In this document: positions 27,915 to 37,152 of the stretch, piece by piece
Layout: each line of letters starts with the position of its first letter
How positions within the stretch are numbered: position 1 is the stretch's first letter
DNA from: Oleispira sp036960605
GTDB lineage: Bacteria; Pseudomonadota; Gammaproteobacteria; Pseudomonadales; Oceanobacteraceae
DNA length: 64,000 nt
Direction of reading: 5' to 3'
Assembly: GCA_036960605.1 (NCBI GenBank)
Contig: JBALXI010000020.1
Span: 1 to 64,000 of the forward strand
The notes under the pieces: model-generated
The model's database searches: none
What the model saw: the letters and a program-made list of their open reading frames with translations, nothing else
Told to the model about the DNA's origin: nothing
Program-made: the position numbers and the translations under genes

Positions 27915-28014
27915 CTGAACATATTTTTGCAGTACGTTTTCGTTTTCGCTTAATGCGATCAGGTAATCTCTCCTAAATAATCGTAACTCATTGATAAATA
28001 AGAATAATAATTTA

Positions 28015-28030
28015 TGGCATAAGCTTTGCT
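28015..28030 (+). promoter_or_regulatory. Sigma-54 promoter upstream of the STAS gene
   Basis: TGGCATAAGCTTTGCT, GG and GC 10 bp apart. Predicted start is near 28041, ~44 nt before the STAS ATG. It would drive the regulatory and export operon 28.1-38.5 kb. Confidence 0.75.
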
Positions 28031-28084
28031 CTATCTAATTGTGTATTAATTGTTTTATGAATTAAGCCTGTTGGAGTAATGATT

Positions 28085-28426
28085 ATGAGTGTCCTAAATT
28101 TTCAATGTAATGATGATCAAGTGGTTTCAGTTACCGGTGACTTTGATGTTAATACCGTCGGAGATGCACGCGAGTTATTTGAAACGTTAGCGGTGCAAGG
28201 TTCTGATGTCGTTGTGGATCTTACCGAAGTTCGTTTTATCGACTCTTCTGGTATTGGCGCAATCGTTTTTCTTTATAAACGCCTTGTTGCACAAAAACAT
28301 AACATGGCTTTGGTCGGCGTAAAGGGTCAGCCAAAAGAGCTTTTAGAAATTTTGAAAATTAGTAAAACCATCGATGTCTTTGTCACGTTAAATCATTATT
28401 TGGCAGACAAGTCGACCGTACATTAA
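28085..28426 (+). CDS. sypA: STAS-domain anti-anti-sigma-type protein (SypA-like)
   Basis: 113-residue single STAS domain. The start at 28085 has GGAG 8 nt upstream; an in-frame ATG at 28079 is possible. The conserved VVVDLTEVRFIDSSGIGAIV segment carries the serine pair (residues 54-55 from this start) where partner-switch kinases phosphorylate. In Vibrio fischeri, SypA is the target of SypE, and its unphosphorylated form promotes biofilm. The RsbW-REC-PP2C gene at 35.6 kb is the matching partner here. Gene symbol is given by analogy of domain and context. Confidence 0.88.
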   Translation: MSVLNFQCNDDQVVSVTGDFDVNTVGDARELFETLAVQGSDVVVDLTEVRFIDSSGIGAIVFLYKRLVAQKHNMALVGVKGQPKELLEILKISKTIDVFVTLNHYLADKSTVH

Positions 28427-28464
28427 GCCGCAATGACGGATCTTGGCAATAGGGTGGATGGATT

Positions 28465-29565
28465 ATGACATATCAAGCTAGTTCAAAATTTTCAGTAAGC
28501 CTTTTAGCGATTGCTATTTCAGGTTGTAGTAGCTGGCCTGATCACGGTCACGGTGGTGATGCCCAGCTTGATACTAGCCATGAATATTATATCGCACAGG
28601 TTGATTCTGAGATTGGACATGATCACGACGGCCATCACAATGGTCATCATAACGATGCTTATGATTCAGATTTTGACGAAGAATACGACGAAGATTTTGA
28701 GATTGGCCATCATCAAACTTATCGTTATGAGGGCAAAGGTCACTTAGCAACGCAGTGGAGTATTCACAGTCTAAAGTTGGATACTCTAGTCTTACGAGGA
28801 GGACAGGAATGTTTACCTGGCAGAGTCCGTGAAGTATCCATGATGGCTAAGCGTGCTCGTCGAGAGTTGGACGGAAATTTATTAGAAGATGCACGTAATT
28901 CTTTAGTGATTTTTCAGCGTGAGTTAGATGAGTTAGAGCGCCGACTCATTCATATTAAACGTCATACGCAATGCGCACATTCAAATTCAAATATCGAGAG
29001 TGTGGCTAAATTAAGTTCACAGCAAAGGTATCATAATCGTAAATTATTTTTACTAAATTTATTGAATGATGACTACAGCTTTGATATCGATTCAGATCAA
29101 ATAACACGTCATTATAGAGAAAAACTTGTACTTGCCGCTCATTATTTATCTCAAGATACGTCAATACGTTTACACATCAGTGGCCATGCAGATTCAGATG
29201 GTGATTATAAATACAACCAAGTTTTAGGATTGAAGCGTGCCAAAAAAGTTAAGAGCTTACTCGTTACATCAGGTGTAGATAGTAAACGTTTAGTTTTAAG
29301 ATCATTCGGTGAGCAACTGCCGATTGAAAGCAATACTGACACATTAGGAAGAATGAAGAATCGCCGAGTACTTGTAGAGTTTATCGAAACTCAGCAATTT
29401 TATATTCCAGGAGCAGATGGACTGTTGTTTGAACAGCAGAGCAACTTCTTTGGTATTAAAGATAAAAATAGCCGTAAAGCTAAACATTTGAAGCACTGGG
29501 CTAACACGTTGGGCCATGATTCTAAAAATAGCGGTTATGAAGGGGTAGATCATGACTATAACTAA
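28465..29565 (+). CDS. sypB: OmpA-like lipoprotein with a His/Asp-rich linker (SypB-like)
   Basis: 366 residues. The signal peptide ends in the lipobox ISGC (Cys at about residue 21). Residues ~25-80 are strikingly rich in His, Asp and Glu (HGHGG, HDHDGHHNGHHND, DFDEEYDEDFE). A helical region follows (about 110-170), then a C-terminal OmpA/MotB peptidoglycan-binding domain (about 200-312) with HISGHADSDGDYKYN and NRRVLVEF. It is likely outer-membrane anchored and wall-binding. It overlaps the export gene by 14 bp. SypB in V. fischeri has the same OmpA-like character. Confidence 0.85.
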   Translation: MTYQASSKFSVSLLAIAISGCSSWPDHGHGGDAQLDTSHEYYIAQVDSEIGHDHDGHHNGHHNDAYDSDFDEEYDEDFEIGHHQTYRYEGKGHLATQWSIHSLKLDTLVLRGGQECLPGRVREVSMMAKRARRELDGNLLEDARNSLVIFQRELDELERRLIHIKRHTQCAHSNSNIESVAKLSSQQRYHNRKLFLLNLLNDDYSFDIDSDQITRHYREKLVLAAHYLSQDTSIRLHISGHADSDGDYKYNQVLGLKRAKKVKSLLVTSGVDSKRLVLRSFGEQLPIESNTDTLGRMKNRRVLVEFIETQQFYIPGADGLLFEQQSNFFGIKDKNSRKAKHLKHWANTLGHDSKNSGYEGVDHDYN

Positions 29566-31855
29566 TTTTTATAGACTAGCATTTATCTTCAGTATGATAT
29601 TTAGCAGTATTGTTAACGCTGAAGTCATTGACCCTGAATTAGAATTGTTAGTACAAGAATTACGTTCTGCTCTAAATGATGAAGAGAGTATTAAACCGAG
29701 CCTCAGTAATGAACAGACAACTAAAACACTTACTAATCCTGTTCTAACCTCCGCTATCAACACTGCACTGATGGACAATAGCCGGGTTGAAAAAAAGGTA
29801 ACGTCTGTTCCGAAGATTGTTAATGTTGGAGATCGCTTAAAAATATTTTTACCCGGAGAAGAAGAGTTAAATAAAGAATTTTCGGTGGATGATGCAGGCT
29901 TTATTGAATTACCTGAAATCGGTGATATCCCAGTGTCTGGATTAACCTTAGAGCAAGCTGTTATTAGTATTCGCCAGGCGTTAAGCCGTGTTTATCGTGA
30001 TGTGAGTCGCTTAGAAGTTGTGATAAAACAGCACCGTTTATTGATCACCGTATTAGGTTTTGTAGAAAATCCTGGGCAGATAAATTTGAGAGAAAACTCA
30101 AATGTTCAAATGGCACTGAGTTTAGCGGGTGGCTTAAGGGCGGGTGCTCAACTGGATAAATTGCAACTTAAGCGTGATGGTAAAAGCATTGTTTTTGATT
30201 ATAAAGCTTATTTGGATTCGGGTGATGAGTCTTTAATTCCAGCGTTGCAAACGATGGACAGCTTATTTGTACCGGCGTCGCCCTTGATTGGTAATGTACA
30301 GGCTGAATTCGATGCCGCGACTTTATTAGCCGGAGGGGATGCGAGCGAAGATAAAACAGCGATTAAAGTATTTGGAGAAGTCGTTAATGCCGGTCTATTT
30401 ACCTTCAAAAAAGAAAGTTCGGTTATCGACGTTTTAATGCGTGCTGGCGGTGTCACACGATTTGCCGGTGTTGAACAAATTCGCGTGATTAATAAAAACA
30501 TTCCCAGCATCTTTAACTTAAAAGCGTATCTTGATAATGGAGAGTCAACGGAAGCATTGATCTTATCGGAAGGGGCCACCATCTTTGTACCGATTGCGGC
30601 AAAAGATGTAAAAGTAGGCTCTCGCATGGTGTATGTGATGGGCGAAGTACAAAAGCCCGGCGCTTTTGAAAATCAAGATGGTGCAACATTTTTAGATATT
30701 TTAGCCAATGCCGGTGGCCCGACCCGCTTTGCTGAAACTCGCCAAATTCGTTTGTTACGGGCTAATGGTGAAGTCCTTCCTTTTGATCTTCAAGACTATA
30801 CCGAAAAAGGCAGTATCAAAGCCCCCTTACCTAAAATTCTGGCAGGGGATGCGATTTTTGTCCCTGAAAAAACAGCAACTGATCAAAACTCTTGGTTAAA
30901 AGTACCGTCTTCGAGAGCTATATATATTATGGGCGCAGTGCGCAGTCCAGGGCGCTACGAATGGTCCGACGAAATGAATATTTTTGATTTGTTAGCCCAT
31001 GCAGGCGGACCCGAAGGCAGAGCGGATATTTCTGCAACTCAAATTATCATGCGCCACGCTGATGGCAAGATTGAAACGAAAGTTTTTGATCTTGCACATT
31101 TTCATGAAGAGGGCGGTCATATAAAAGACGTTCCTGTATTAAAAGCGGGCTATACCGTAATGGTGCCTGAACTACCTCAAGACCCTACCGATAATAAAGC
31201 AAAATGGTTACGCCAATCAGCCGAACGTTCAATCTACATTTTAGGCCAAGTGAACTCTCCTGGTCGCTATGCTTTCGATACCAGTATGGAGTTCTTGGAT
31301 ATCTTGTCAGCCGCTGATGGCCCAGCGAATAATGGGGATATTCATAATATTCGGGTGATGCATAGAAGCGAAACGGGCGCTCGCATCAGTAAGCTTAACC
31401 TTGCTTTGTATTTTGAGACGGGGGATGAAAGTTTATTACCTAAGGTTGTTCCTGGCGATACCATTTACATTCCTGAAAAGGATCGCAACTGGTTAGATGA
31501 AGAAAAAGAAACCACTATTCGGGTTTTAGGTTCGGTAGCAAAACCAGGTCGCTATCGCTTTAATGACAACATGACGCTATTAGACTTATTAGCACAAGCC
31601 GGTGGCCCTAATGATGATGCCTATGTTGAGAAGATAGTCGTTGTGAACTCTTCGTGCTGTAAAGAGCAATCGACCAGTTTTGATTTGGTCGAGTTTGTAA
31701 AAAATCCTGATTTTGCTGAGTTGCCCGTTTTAAGAGAAGGCGATACGGTTTACGTACCGAATATGGCACGCAGCAATTGGCGCATATTCATGGATGGGGT
31801 GAGAGATACTTTGAGCGTTGTGACGCTCTATGCCTTAGCTGCGGCAGCGCTGTAA
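29552..31855 (+). CDS. sypC: Polysaccharide export protein with multiple SLBB domains (SypC/Wza-like)
   Basis: 767-residue outer-membrane/periplasmic export protein. A signal peptide (ends VNA) is followed by a Poly_export domain (about 85-165: VGDRLKIFLPGEEELNKEF, FIELPEIGDIPVSGLTLEQA) and then a series of about six SLBB repeats with the recurrent pattern 'V.GxVxxPGxYxFxxxxxxLDxLAxAGG' (e.g. EVQKPGAFE, AVRSPGRYEW, QVNSPGRYAF, SVAKPGRYRF). A hydrophobic C-terminal helix ends the protein. Canonical Wza has about 380 residues and two or three such repeats, so this is a long form. Confidence 0.9.
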   Translation: MTITNFYRLAFIFSMIFSSIVNAEVIDPELELLVQELRSALNDEESIKPSLSNEQTTKTLTNPVLTSAINTALMDNSRVEKKVTSVPKIVNVGDRLKIFLPGEEELNKEFSVDDAGFIELPEIGDIPVSGLTLEQAVISIRQALSRVYRDVSRLEVVIKQHRLLITVLGFVENPGQINLRENSNVQMALSLAGGLRAGAQLDKLQLKRDGKSIVFDYKAYLDSGDESLIPALQTMDSLFVPASPLIGNVQAEFDAATLLAGGDASEDKTAIKVFGEVVNAGLFTFKKESSVIDVLMRAGGVTRFAGVEQIRVINKNIPSIFNLKAYLDNGESTEALILSEGATIFVPIAAKDVKVGSRMVYVMGEVQKPGAFENQDGATFLDILANAGGPTRFAETRQIRLLRANGEVLPFDLQDYTEKGSIKAPLPKILAGDAIFVPEKTATDQNSWLKVPSSRAIYIMGAVRSPGRYEWSDEMNIFDLLAHAGGPEGRADISATQIIMRHADGKIETKVFDLAHFHEEGGHIKDVPVLKAGYTVMVPELPQDPTDNKAKWLRQSAERSIYILGQVNSPGRYAFDTSMEFLDILSAADGPANNGDIHNIRVMHRSETGARISKLNLALYFETGDESLLPKVVPGDTIYIPEKDRNWLDEEKETTIRVLGSVAKPGRYRFNDNMTLLDLLAQAGGPNDDAYVEKIVVVNSSCCKEQSTSFDLVEFVKNPDFAELPVLREGDTVYVPNMARSNWRIFMDGVRDTLSVVTLYALAAAAL

Positions 31856-31869
31856 TTAGCACAGCGCTG
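31845..31869 (+). repeat. GC-rich inverted repeat at the end of the export gene
   Basis: CAGCGCTG occurs at 31845-31852 and 31862-31869; being self-complementary it can form an 8-bp stem with a 9-nt loop. No T-run follows, so partial attenuation between the export and kinase genes is possible rather than full termination. Confidence 0.35.
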
Positions 31870-31924
31870 GGGAACGAATAACGTAATCACTAAGCACGAC
31901 ATAAATAGATTCAGGAGTTATATT

Positions 31925-32671
31925 ATGAATGAATTACCCATACATTATGCTGAGTTAGAAAGTATATATTCACAGACGATCGATTGTGGTGTACGCAGTT
32001 TAGCGGTTACTGCATGTAATAGCGGAGAGGGAACCACGACGTTAGCGTGTGCCTTAGCCAAGCGAGCACAAGCAGGTGGACGTAAAACATTATTAGTTGA
32101 TATGAACTTCTGTCATCCCTCTATCGGTCCTGAGTTAGGGTTGGAGCCAGGATCATGGAAACATTTGGATAATTTATTAGCCGAGCAAATCACGTTAGTT
32201 GATGAAGCGGATAGTACGGCAGCCTACTTACCAAAATCAGTTTGTCCTTTAGCCGTATTACCGGCGCCTTCAACCCCTACGGGGAACTTGATACTGAGAG
32301 AAAAAGGTTATTTAGCGCGTTGCATGGAAGCATGGCTTAAAGAATACGAAGTGGTCATCGTTGATACCTCGCCTTTGAATGCCATCAACCGTCATAACTT
32401 ACCTGCGGAGCGCATCTGTTCTCAGTGTGAGGGTACTGTATTAACCGTGTTGGCAGGCATCACTAAACAGGGGCAATTACAAAGTGCGATGGAGCGCTTA
32501 TCAGGCCATGGCATTCAATTATCAGGCTGCGTGTTTAACGATCGATTTTGTCCTACCTTGGCTGAAGAGCTGATTCGTGAGACCTATCGTTTTCAGCGCT
32601 GGCTGCCATCGCTGATGAACGGCTTAAGACAAAAGCTGCGTCAATCTACATTATTCAATTTATCGATCTAG
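31925..32671 (+). CDS. sypD: CpsD/BY-kinase-like ATPase lacking the Walker A lysine (SypD-like)
   Basis: 248-residue P-loop protein of the capsular exopolysaccharide kinase family. The loop reads NSGEGTTTLACALA where active BY-kinases have GEGK(S/T)T; the invariant Lys is Thr. Walker A' is intact as TLLVDMNFCHPS, and a later Walker B-like segment reads VVIVDTSPL. There is no C-terminal tyrosine cluster. It probably pairs with the separate Wzz protein in export control, but catalysis is doubtful. CAGGAG lies upstream. Confidence 0.82.
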   Translation: MNELPIHYAELESIYSQTIDCGVRSLAVTACNSGEGTTTLACALAKRAQAGGRKTLLVDMNFCHPSIGPELGLEPGSWKHLDNLLAEQITLVDEADSTAAYLPKSVCPLAVLPAPSTPTGNLILREKGYLARCMEAWLKEYEVVIVDTSPLNAINRHNLPAERICSQCEGTVLTVLAGITKQGQLQSAMERLSGHGIQLSGCVFNDRFCPTLAEELIRETYRFQRWLPSLMNGLRQKLRQSTLFNLSI

Positions 32672-32677
32672 ACTGTA

Positions 32678-35641
32678 ATGATATCGGTCATAAATGTATT
32701 AATAGTCTGCGCTAGAGGGATTCAGTTGATTATCTTTAAACGGTTTTTCCAAGAATTCACTCATTTCTTTAATCGTAAAGAACGTAAGCTTGAGTATGAG
32801 ATAAAAGTTAATCACGCTGCGATGGATCAGTCTCAGCTGCACTTGGAAATGATCATGGATAATGTCCATGACGCGATCATTACTTTCTCTGTCGATGGCG
32901 ATATCTTGAGTATCAATAAAGCGGCAAAAGAAATGCTGTTAATCGAAGAGAAAAGCCAAACCATAGGCTGTTACCTTAAAGGTTTCGATTTACAAAATAA
33001 AATCTTAGATTACATGCAGAAAATAAAAAATCAGCAACAGCCAGAGCCACTAGGTTCAGGTTTTCGCAGTATGGCAAGACGGAGTGATAATAGTTTATTT
33101 CCGGTCGATATTAGTTTAAGTCATAGTGAAGGTACTATACCGACGTTCATTGCGGTTATTAGAGATGTGAGTGATCGCAAACACATGGAAGATGAGTTAA
33201 AGGCTGAACAAGCGCTAAAAGCAGGCGTGATCGAGCACAGTCTTAATGCCATTATTGTGATTGATGAAGACGGTGTAGTGAATGATTTTAATAAATCAGC
33301 CTGTCGAATGTTTGGTTATTTAAAAGATGAGGTAATGGGGAGGGATATGGCTGATCTCATTATTCCTGAGGATCAGCGTCAGCATCACCGCAATGGGATG
33401 AAAATATATTTAGAAACTGGCCATGATAATATTTTGAATCAGCGTATTGAAGTACTGGCAATGCGGAAAAATAGAGAGCTATTTCCGGTTGAATTAACTG
33501 TATTTCCAATTCACTCTATGGGGAAAACGGTATTCGCCTCAGCGATTCAGGATATCACTGAACGTAAAAAATCTGAGGATGAAAATTTAGCCTCAAAAGA
33601 TAATGCAGAAAAATCCAATCAATTTAAATCACAATTTTTAGCGGCCATGAGTCATGAAATTCGAACGCCACTGAATGCTGTTTTGGGGCTACTAGGCTTA
33701 GTGCAAGAAACAACATTAGATGTTCAGCAGCGTAATTATATCAATACAGCGTTGGAATCAGGGCAAGGATTATTATCGCTAATTAATGATATTTTAGATT
33801 TCTCAAAAATAGAAGCTGGTAAATTATCACTCGAAAATCACGATTTCAACGTGAGCCAAACCTTGTATGGTTTAATTGAACTCATGCAAGCACGAGCACA
33901 AAATAAAAATATTAGCTTAGCCTCTTTTATTGATCCTAATATAAGTGATGTTTTAAATGGCGATCAAGGGCGTATCAGGCAGATATTGTTAAACTTAATC
34001 AGTAATGCGGTTAAATTTACCGATGAAGGCAGTGTGGTTGTTCGTTTGGATTCACTTGGATTAGATAAGCAGCGATATGACTTATGTCTTTCCGTCGAAG
34101 ATACGGGTATCGGTATTAAAACGTGTGATCAAGAAAATCTATTCGATGATTTTGTCCAGGCTGATGGTGCGGATACTCGCCGCTATGGTGGAACGGGACT
34201 TGGCTTATCAATCAGTAAAAAATTGGTTGAAATGATGGGGGGGAAAATTGAATTTGATAGCGAAGAAGGAAAAGGCAGTCGATTTTCAGTTTATTTGAGT
34301 TTAGAGCAGGGTCGCAGTCAAGAGATAACTTTCTTTCCTATGAGATTACAAGATGTGCATATCTCTATGCTGAGTGGTACTCGTGCAGATACGTTAGCCT
34401 TAAAAGACCAAATGCAGTCGATGGGAGCAAAAATATCCACAGTGCTGAATGTCGAGTCAGTGTTCGAATTGTTTGAGGACTCAAGCGTCGATATTATGAT
34501 TGCTGATTATCGAGAGTTGCCTTATGAAGCCGACCGTTTTATTGATGAATTTAGCTTTTACTTCCCTAATATTCCTTGCTTGTTATTACTGGACAAAGAA
34601 AGTCAGAAAATATCAGATCACTTTAAAAATATCGGATTTTATGGCTGTATTTCAACTGGCATACGACGTAATGTTTTGGCGGATGTAATTGACGAAAGTA
34701 TGGGGCGTGAAATAAGCAATGCAAACAACGAACAAATAGAATTGGCGAGTTATCACATTGATGGCAGTATTCCTTTCAGAATTCTATTGGCAGAAGATAG
34801 CCAAGCCAATCAACTGGTTGCGATGAATGTACTTGAGAATGCAGGCTATAAAGTGGATGCGGTTGCTAATGGAATCGAAGCAATTAAAGCGGTGCAAGGT
34901 TTACCCTATGATGTCATCTTGATGGATTTGCAAATGCCTGAAATGGGGGGCTTAGAAGCAGCAGAGCATATTAGAAAGTTACCCAGTAGTATCGGCAGTA
35001 TTCCAATTTTAGCCATGACGGCGAATGTACTGGGTGATGTTAAGCGACAGTGTAAGGCGGTCGGGATGAATGGATTTATAGCGAAGCCTATAAATAAGCA
35101 TGAACTGTTTGAGCGCCTGTCAGATCTTTATCAAAGGAAGAAAGGGGCATTATTAGCTGAGCAGCTACCGATGGCAGATTTTAACATTGATAATATTGGG
35201 GGATGTTCTTTAAAGGATAGCTTATTAGGCGATAACTTATTAGGTGATAAAAAATTGGAAGGTTCTGAAATAGATCAAGAAAAAAATCATATTAGTAAAA
35301 AAGTGTTCCTTCAACTTATTGAGGATACGTCATTAGCCGCAGTAAACCGTATGATGGTAGTCTTTATCTCGGAAACAAATAAGCGCATTCAAAGTATGCT
35401 GCATTTGATTGCAAAGGAAGATTGGGAAGAGTTAGGTAAAGAAGCTCATAGTTTAAAAAGCAGTGCTGCCAGTTATGGTGCGGTTGCTTTATCGACATTA
35501 GCGGAGACCATTGAATATGATATGTCTAACTTAAATTGTGAAATATTACATTCTCAATTAGAAGAATATAAATCATTATCATCGATAGGCGATGCTAGCT
35601 TAGAGCAATTAAATCTCTTATTAGAGGCCCAAAATGCATAA
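32678..35641 (+). CDS. Hybrid sensor histidine kinase with two PAS, REC and HPt (SypF/RscS-like)
   Basis: 987 residues. Two PAS domains (about 55-165 and 180-295) precede HisKA with the phosphoacceptor His at ~326 (AAMSHEIRTPLNAVLG), HATPase (NLISNAVKF, GTGLGLSISKKL), a degenerate receiver (about 550-665, lacking a clear phospho-Asp), an intact receiver (about 693-815, ILMDLQMPEMGG) and an HPt domain (about 885-985, EAHSLKSSAASYGA). An N-terminal hydrophobic stretch is short. An alternative TTG start at 32726 has a better ribosome binding site (GAGGGA). It most likely feeds phosphate to the REC domains of the two following proteins. Overlaps the next gene by 8 bp. Confidence 0.88.
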   Translation: MISVINVLIVCARGIQLIIFKRFFQEFTHFFNRKERKLEYEIKVNHAAMDQSQLHLEMIMDNVHDAIITFSVDGDILSINKAAKEMLLIEEKSQTIGCYLKGFDLQNKILDYMQKIKNQQQPEPLGSGFRSMARRSDNSLFPVDISLSHSEGTIPTFIAVIRDVSDRKHMEDELKAEQALKAGVIEHSLNAIIVIDEDGVVNDFNKSACRMFGYLKDEVMGRDMADLIIPEDQRQHHRNGMKIYLETGHDNILNQRIEVLAMRKNRELFPVELTVFPIHSMGKTVFASAIQDITERKKSEDENLASKDNAEKSNQFKSQFLAAMSHEIRTPLNAVLGLLGLVQETTLDVQQRNYINTALESGQGLLSLINDILDFSKIEAGKLSLENHDFNVSQTLYGLIELMQARAQNKNISLASFIDPNISDVLNGDQGRIRQILLNLISNAVKFTDEGSVVVRLDSLGLDKQRYDLCLSVEDTGIGIKTCDQENLFDDFVQADGADTRRYGGTGLGLSISKKLVEMMGGKIEFDSEEGKGSRFSVYLSLEQGRSQEITFFPMRLQDVHISMLSGTRADTLALKDQMQSMGAKISTVLNVESVFELFEDSSVDIMIADYRELPYEADRFIDEFSFYFPNIPCLLLLDKESQKISDHFKNIGFYGCISTGIRRNVLADVIDESMGREISNANNEQIELASYHIDGSIPFRILLAEDSQANQLVAMNVLENAGYKVDAVANGIEAIKAVQGLPYDVILMDLQMPEMGGLEAAEHIRKLPSSIGSIPILAMTANVLGDVKRQCKAVGMNGFIAKPINKHELFERLSDLYQRKKGALLAEQLPMADFNIDNIGGCSLKDSLLGDNLLGDKKLEGSEIDQEKNHISKKVFLQLIEDTSLAAVNRMMVVFISETNKRIQSMLHLIAKEDWEELGKEAHSLKSSAASYGAVALSTLAETIEYDMSNLNCEILHSQLEEYKSLSSIGDASLEQLNLLLEAQNA

Positions 35642-37133
35642 TGCTGAATTTGTTCTGGAATATGAAAGTCTTAGCGCCATTAGAAATCGTGTGGAAAACT
35701 GGGTTGGCCGTTATAATGATAAGAGGCTTTCAAGTTTCATCTTGATTACGAGTGAGGTTATTACCAATTTATTAAAGCACTCTTCTCCTAAAGCAACTGA
35801 ATGTCGAATAGAAATGTCGGTTGATGCGACTCAGGCGTACTTGAAAATCTACGAAAATGGCGGTTGCTTTACGGATTTTGAAGAGGTTAAAAAAATAGCA
35901 AAAAATGAATTCTCAGAACTGCAAGTTTCAGGAATGGGGTTAGGGTTAATTAATGCACTGGTTGATGATTTTAATTATCAGCCGGCTGCTGAGCTAGCCG
36001 ATTCTAACGGTTTCAACTGTTATCAATTTGAAATCATCTCGAGTACACAACTTACGATCGCGGTGATTGATGATGATGTATCCATTCTGGTGCTTTTAGA
36101 AGCCTATCTTGAAGGCCATTATCGAGTTTTAACCTTTAGCAGTGGACAAGCCGCTATCGACGGTCTTGTGGGTAAGCAAGTCGACTTGGTCATTTCCGAT
36201 TTGAATATGCCTGAATTAGATGGTTTGCAATTGCGTAAAGCACTACAGGGTGGTCTCGGTAATATTCCTTTCATATTTTTAACCGGTGAAAATAGTGAAA
36301 ATTTGCATCGCCTCGCCATTGATGATGTTTTGCATAAACCGATTAAAAAGCAAGACTTAGTACAGTCTGTAGAGCGGGTATTGATACGCAATGCTTCGTT
36401 ACAGGAGAGTATTGGTAAGCAACTTTCTCCTTCTATTGTTAATCAGTTGATCCCACGAATTAAACACCAGCCTAGTGGCTATCAGATACTGTTGGCTTCT
36501 CGAGCCGCAAAATCAGGGGGCGGTGATTTTGTTTTTCAAAAAAAACAGGTGTCGGGCAGCTTGATATTACTGGCCGATGTTATGGGGCATGATCAGCAAG
36601 CCAAGTTCTTCGTGCATGCCTATCAGGGTTTTCTACAAGGACTGTGTCATGGGCTAACAGACTGCTCGAACCCGCAGACGCTGCTCTATGCTTTGTCTGA
36701 AGGTCTGCGCAGTGATGATCTTTTAGCCAGTTCGCTCTTGACGGCGGTATCGGTCTTTTGTGCTAACGATGGCAATATTAGTATCGCCGCCGCAGGACAT
36801 CCAGCTCCTAAGGTTCTAATTGACGGGCAGTGGATATCCAGTAGCGTATCTGGGCCATTGTTAGGCTTTAGTGAACAACCAGAATATGAGGCTTATAAGA
36901 GCCTTAAAGGAGCCCCGGTATTGTGCTTTACCGATGGCTTAATTGAAAACCTGTCAGAAGATGAACAGCAAGAATTTTTAACGCTACTTTCTGTCTCTAT
37001 TTCTCAGCCAAAGCCCTGCTTATCTCGTGCTATGGACTATTATGATAATAAAGCAGGAGTTCCGGCGGATGATGACATGACCTTGATGGTTATCTTGCCT
37101 AACGAGGCTGCTCAAGTGGAAGTTTCCGAATAA
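35634..37133 (+). CDS. sypE: RsbW-kinase / REC / PP2C phosphatase switch protein (SypE-like)
   Basis: 499 residues with three modules. Residues ~1-125 are a GHKL serine kinase of the RsbW type, with N-box SEVITNLLKHS (Glu41, Asn45) and GMGLGLINALVDD. Residues ~140-255 are a receiver with phospho-Asp 189 (LVISDLNMPELDG). Residues ~265-495 are a SpoIIE/RsbU PP2C phosphatase with GGGDF, ADVMGHD, FTDGLIE and DDDMTLMV. This rare architecture is that of V. fischeri SypE, which phosphorylates and dephosphorylates SypA. The STAS partner gene lies at 28.1 kb. One PP2C metal site looks altered (GGDFV rather than GGDxxD). Confidence 0.92.
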   Translation: MHNAEFVLEYESLSAIRNRVENWVGRYNDKRLSSFILITSEVITNLLKHSSPKATECRIEMSVDATQAYLKIYENGGCFTDFEEVKKIAKNEFSELQVSGMGLGLINALVDDFNYQPAAELADSNGFNCYQFEIISSTQLTIAVIDDDVSILVLLEAYLEGHYRVLTFSSGQAAIDGLVGKQVDLVISDLNMPELDGLQLRKALQGGLGNIPFIFLTGENSENLHRLAIDDVLHKPIKKQDLVQSVERVLIRNASLQESIGKQLSPSIVNQLIPRIKHQPSGYQILLASRAAKSGGGDFVFQKKQVSGSLILLADVMGHDQQAKFFVHAYQGFLQGLCHGLTDCSNPQTLLYALSEGLRSDDLLASSLLTAVSVFCANDGNISIAAAGHPAPKVLIDGQWISSSVSGPLLGFSEQPEYEAYKSLKGAPVLCFTDGLIENLSEDEQQEFLTLLSVSISQPKPCLSRAMDYYDNKAGVPADDDMTLMVILPNEAAQVEVSE

Positions 37134-37152
37134 GAAATTGCTGGAGTGATTA

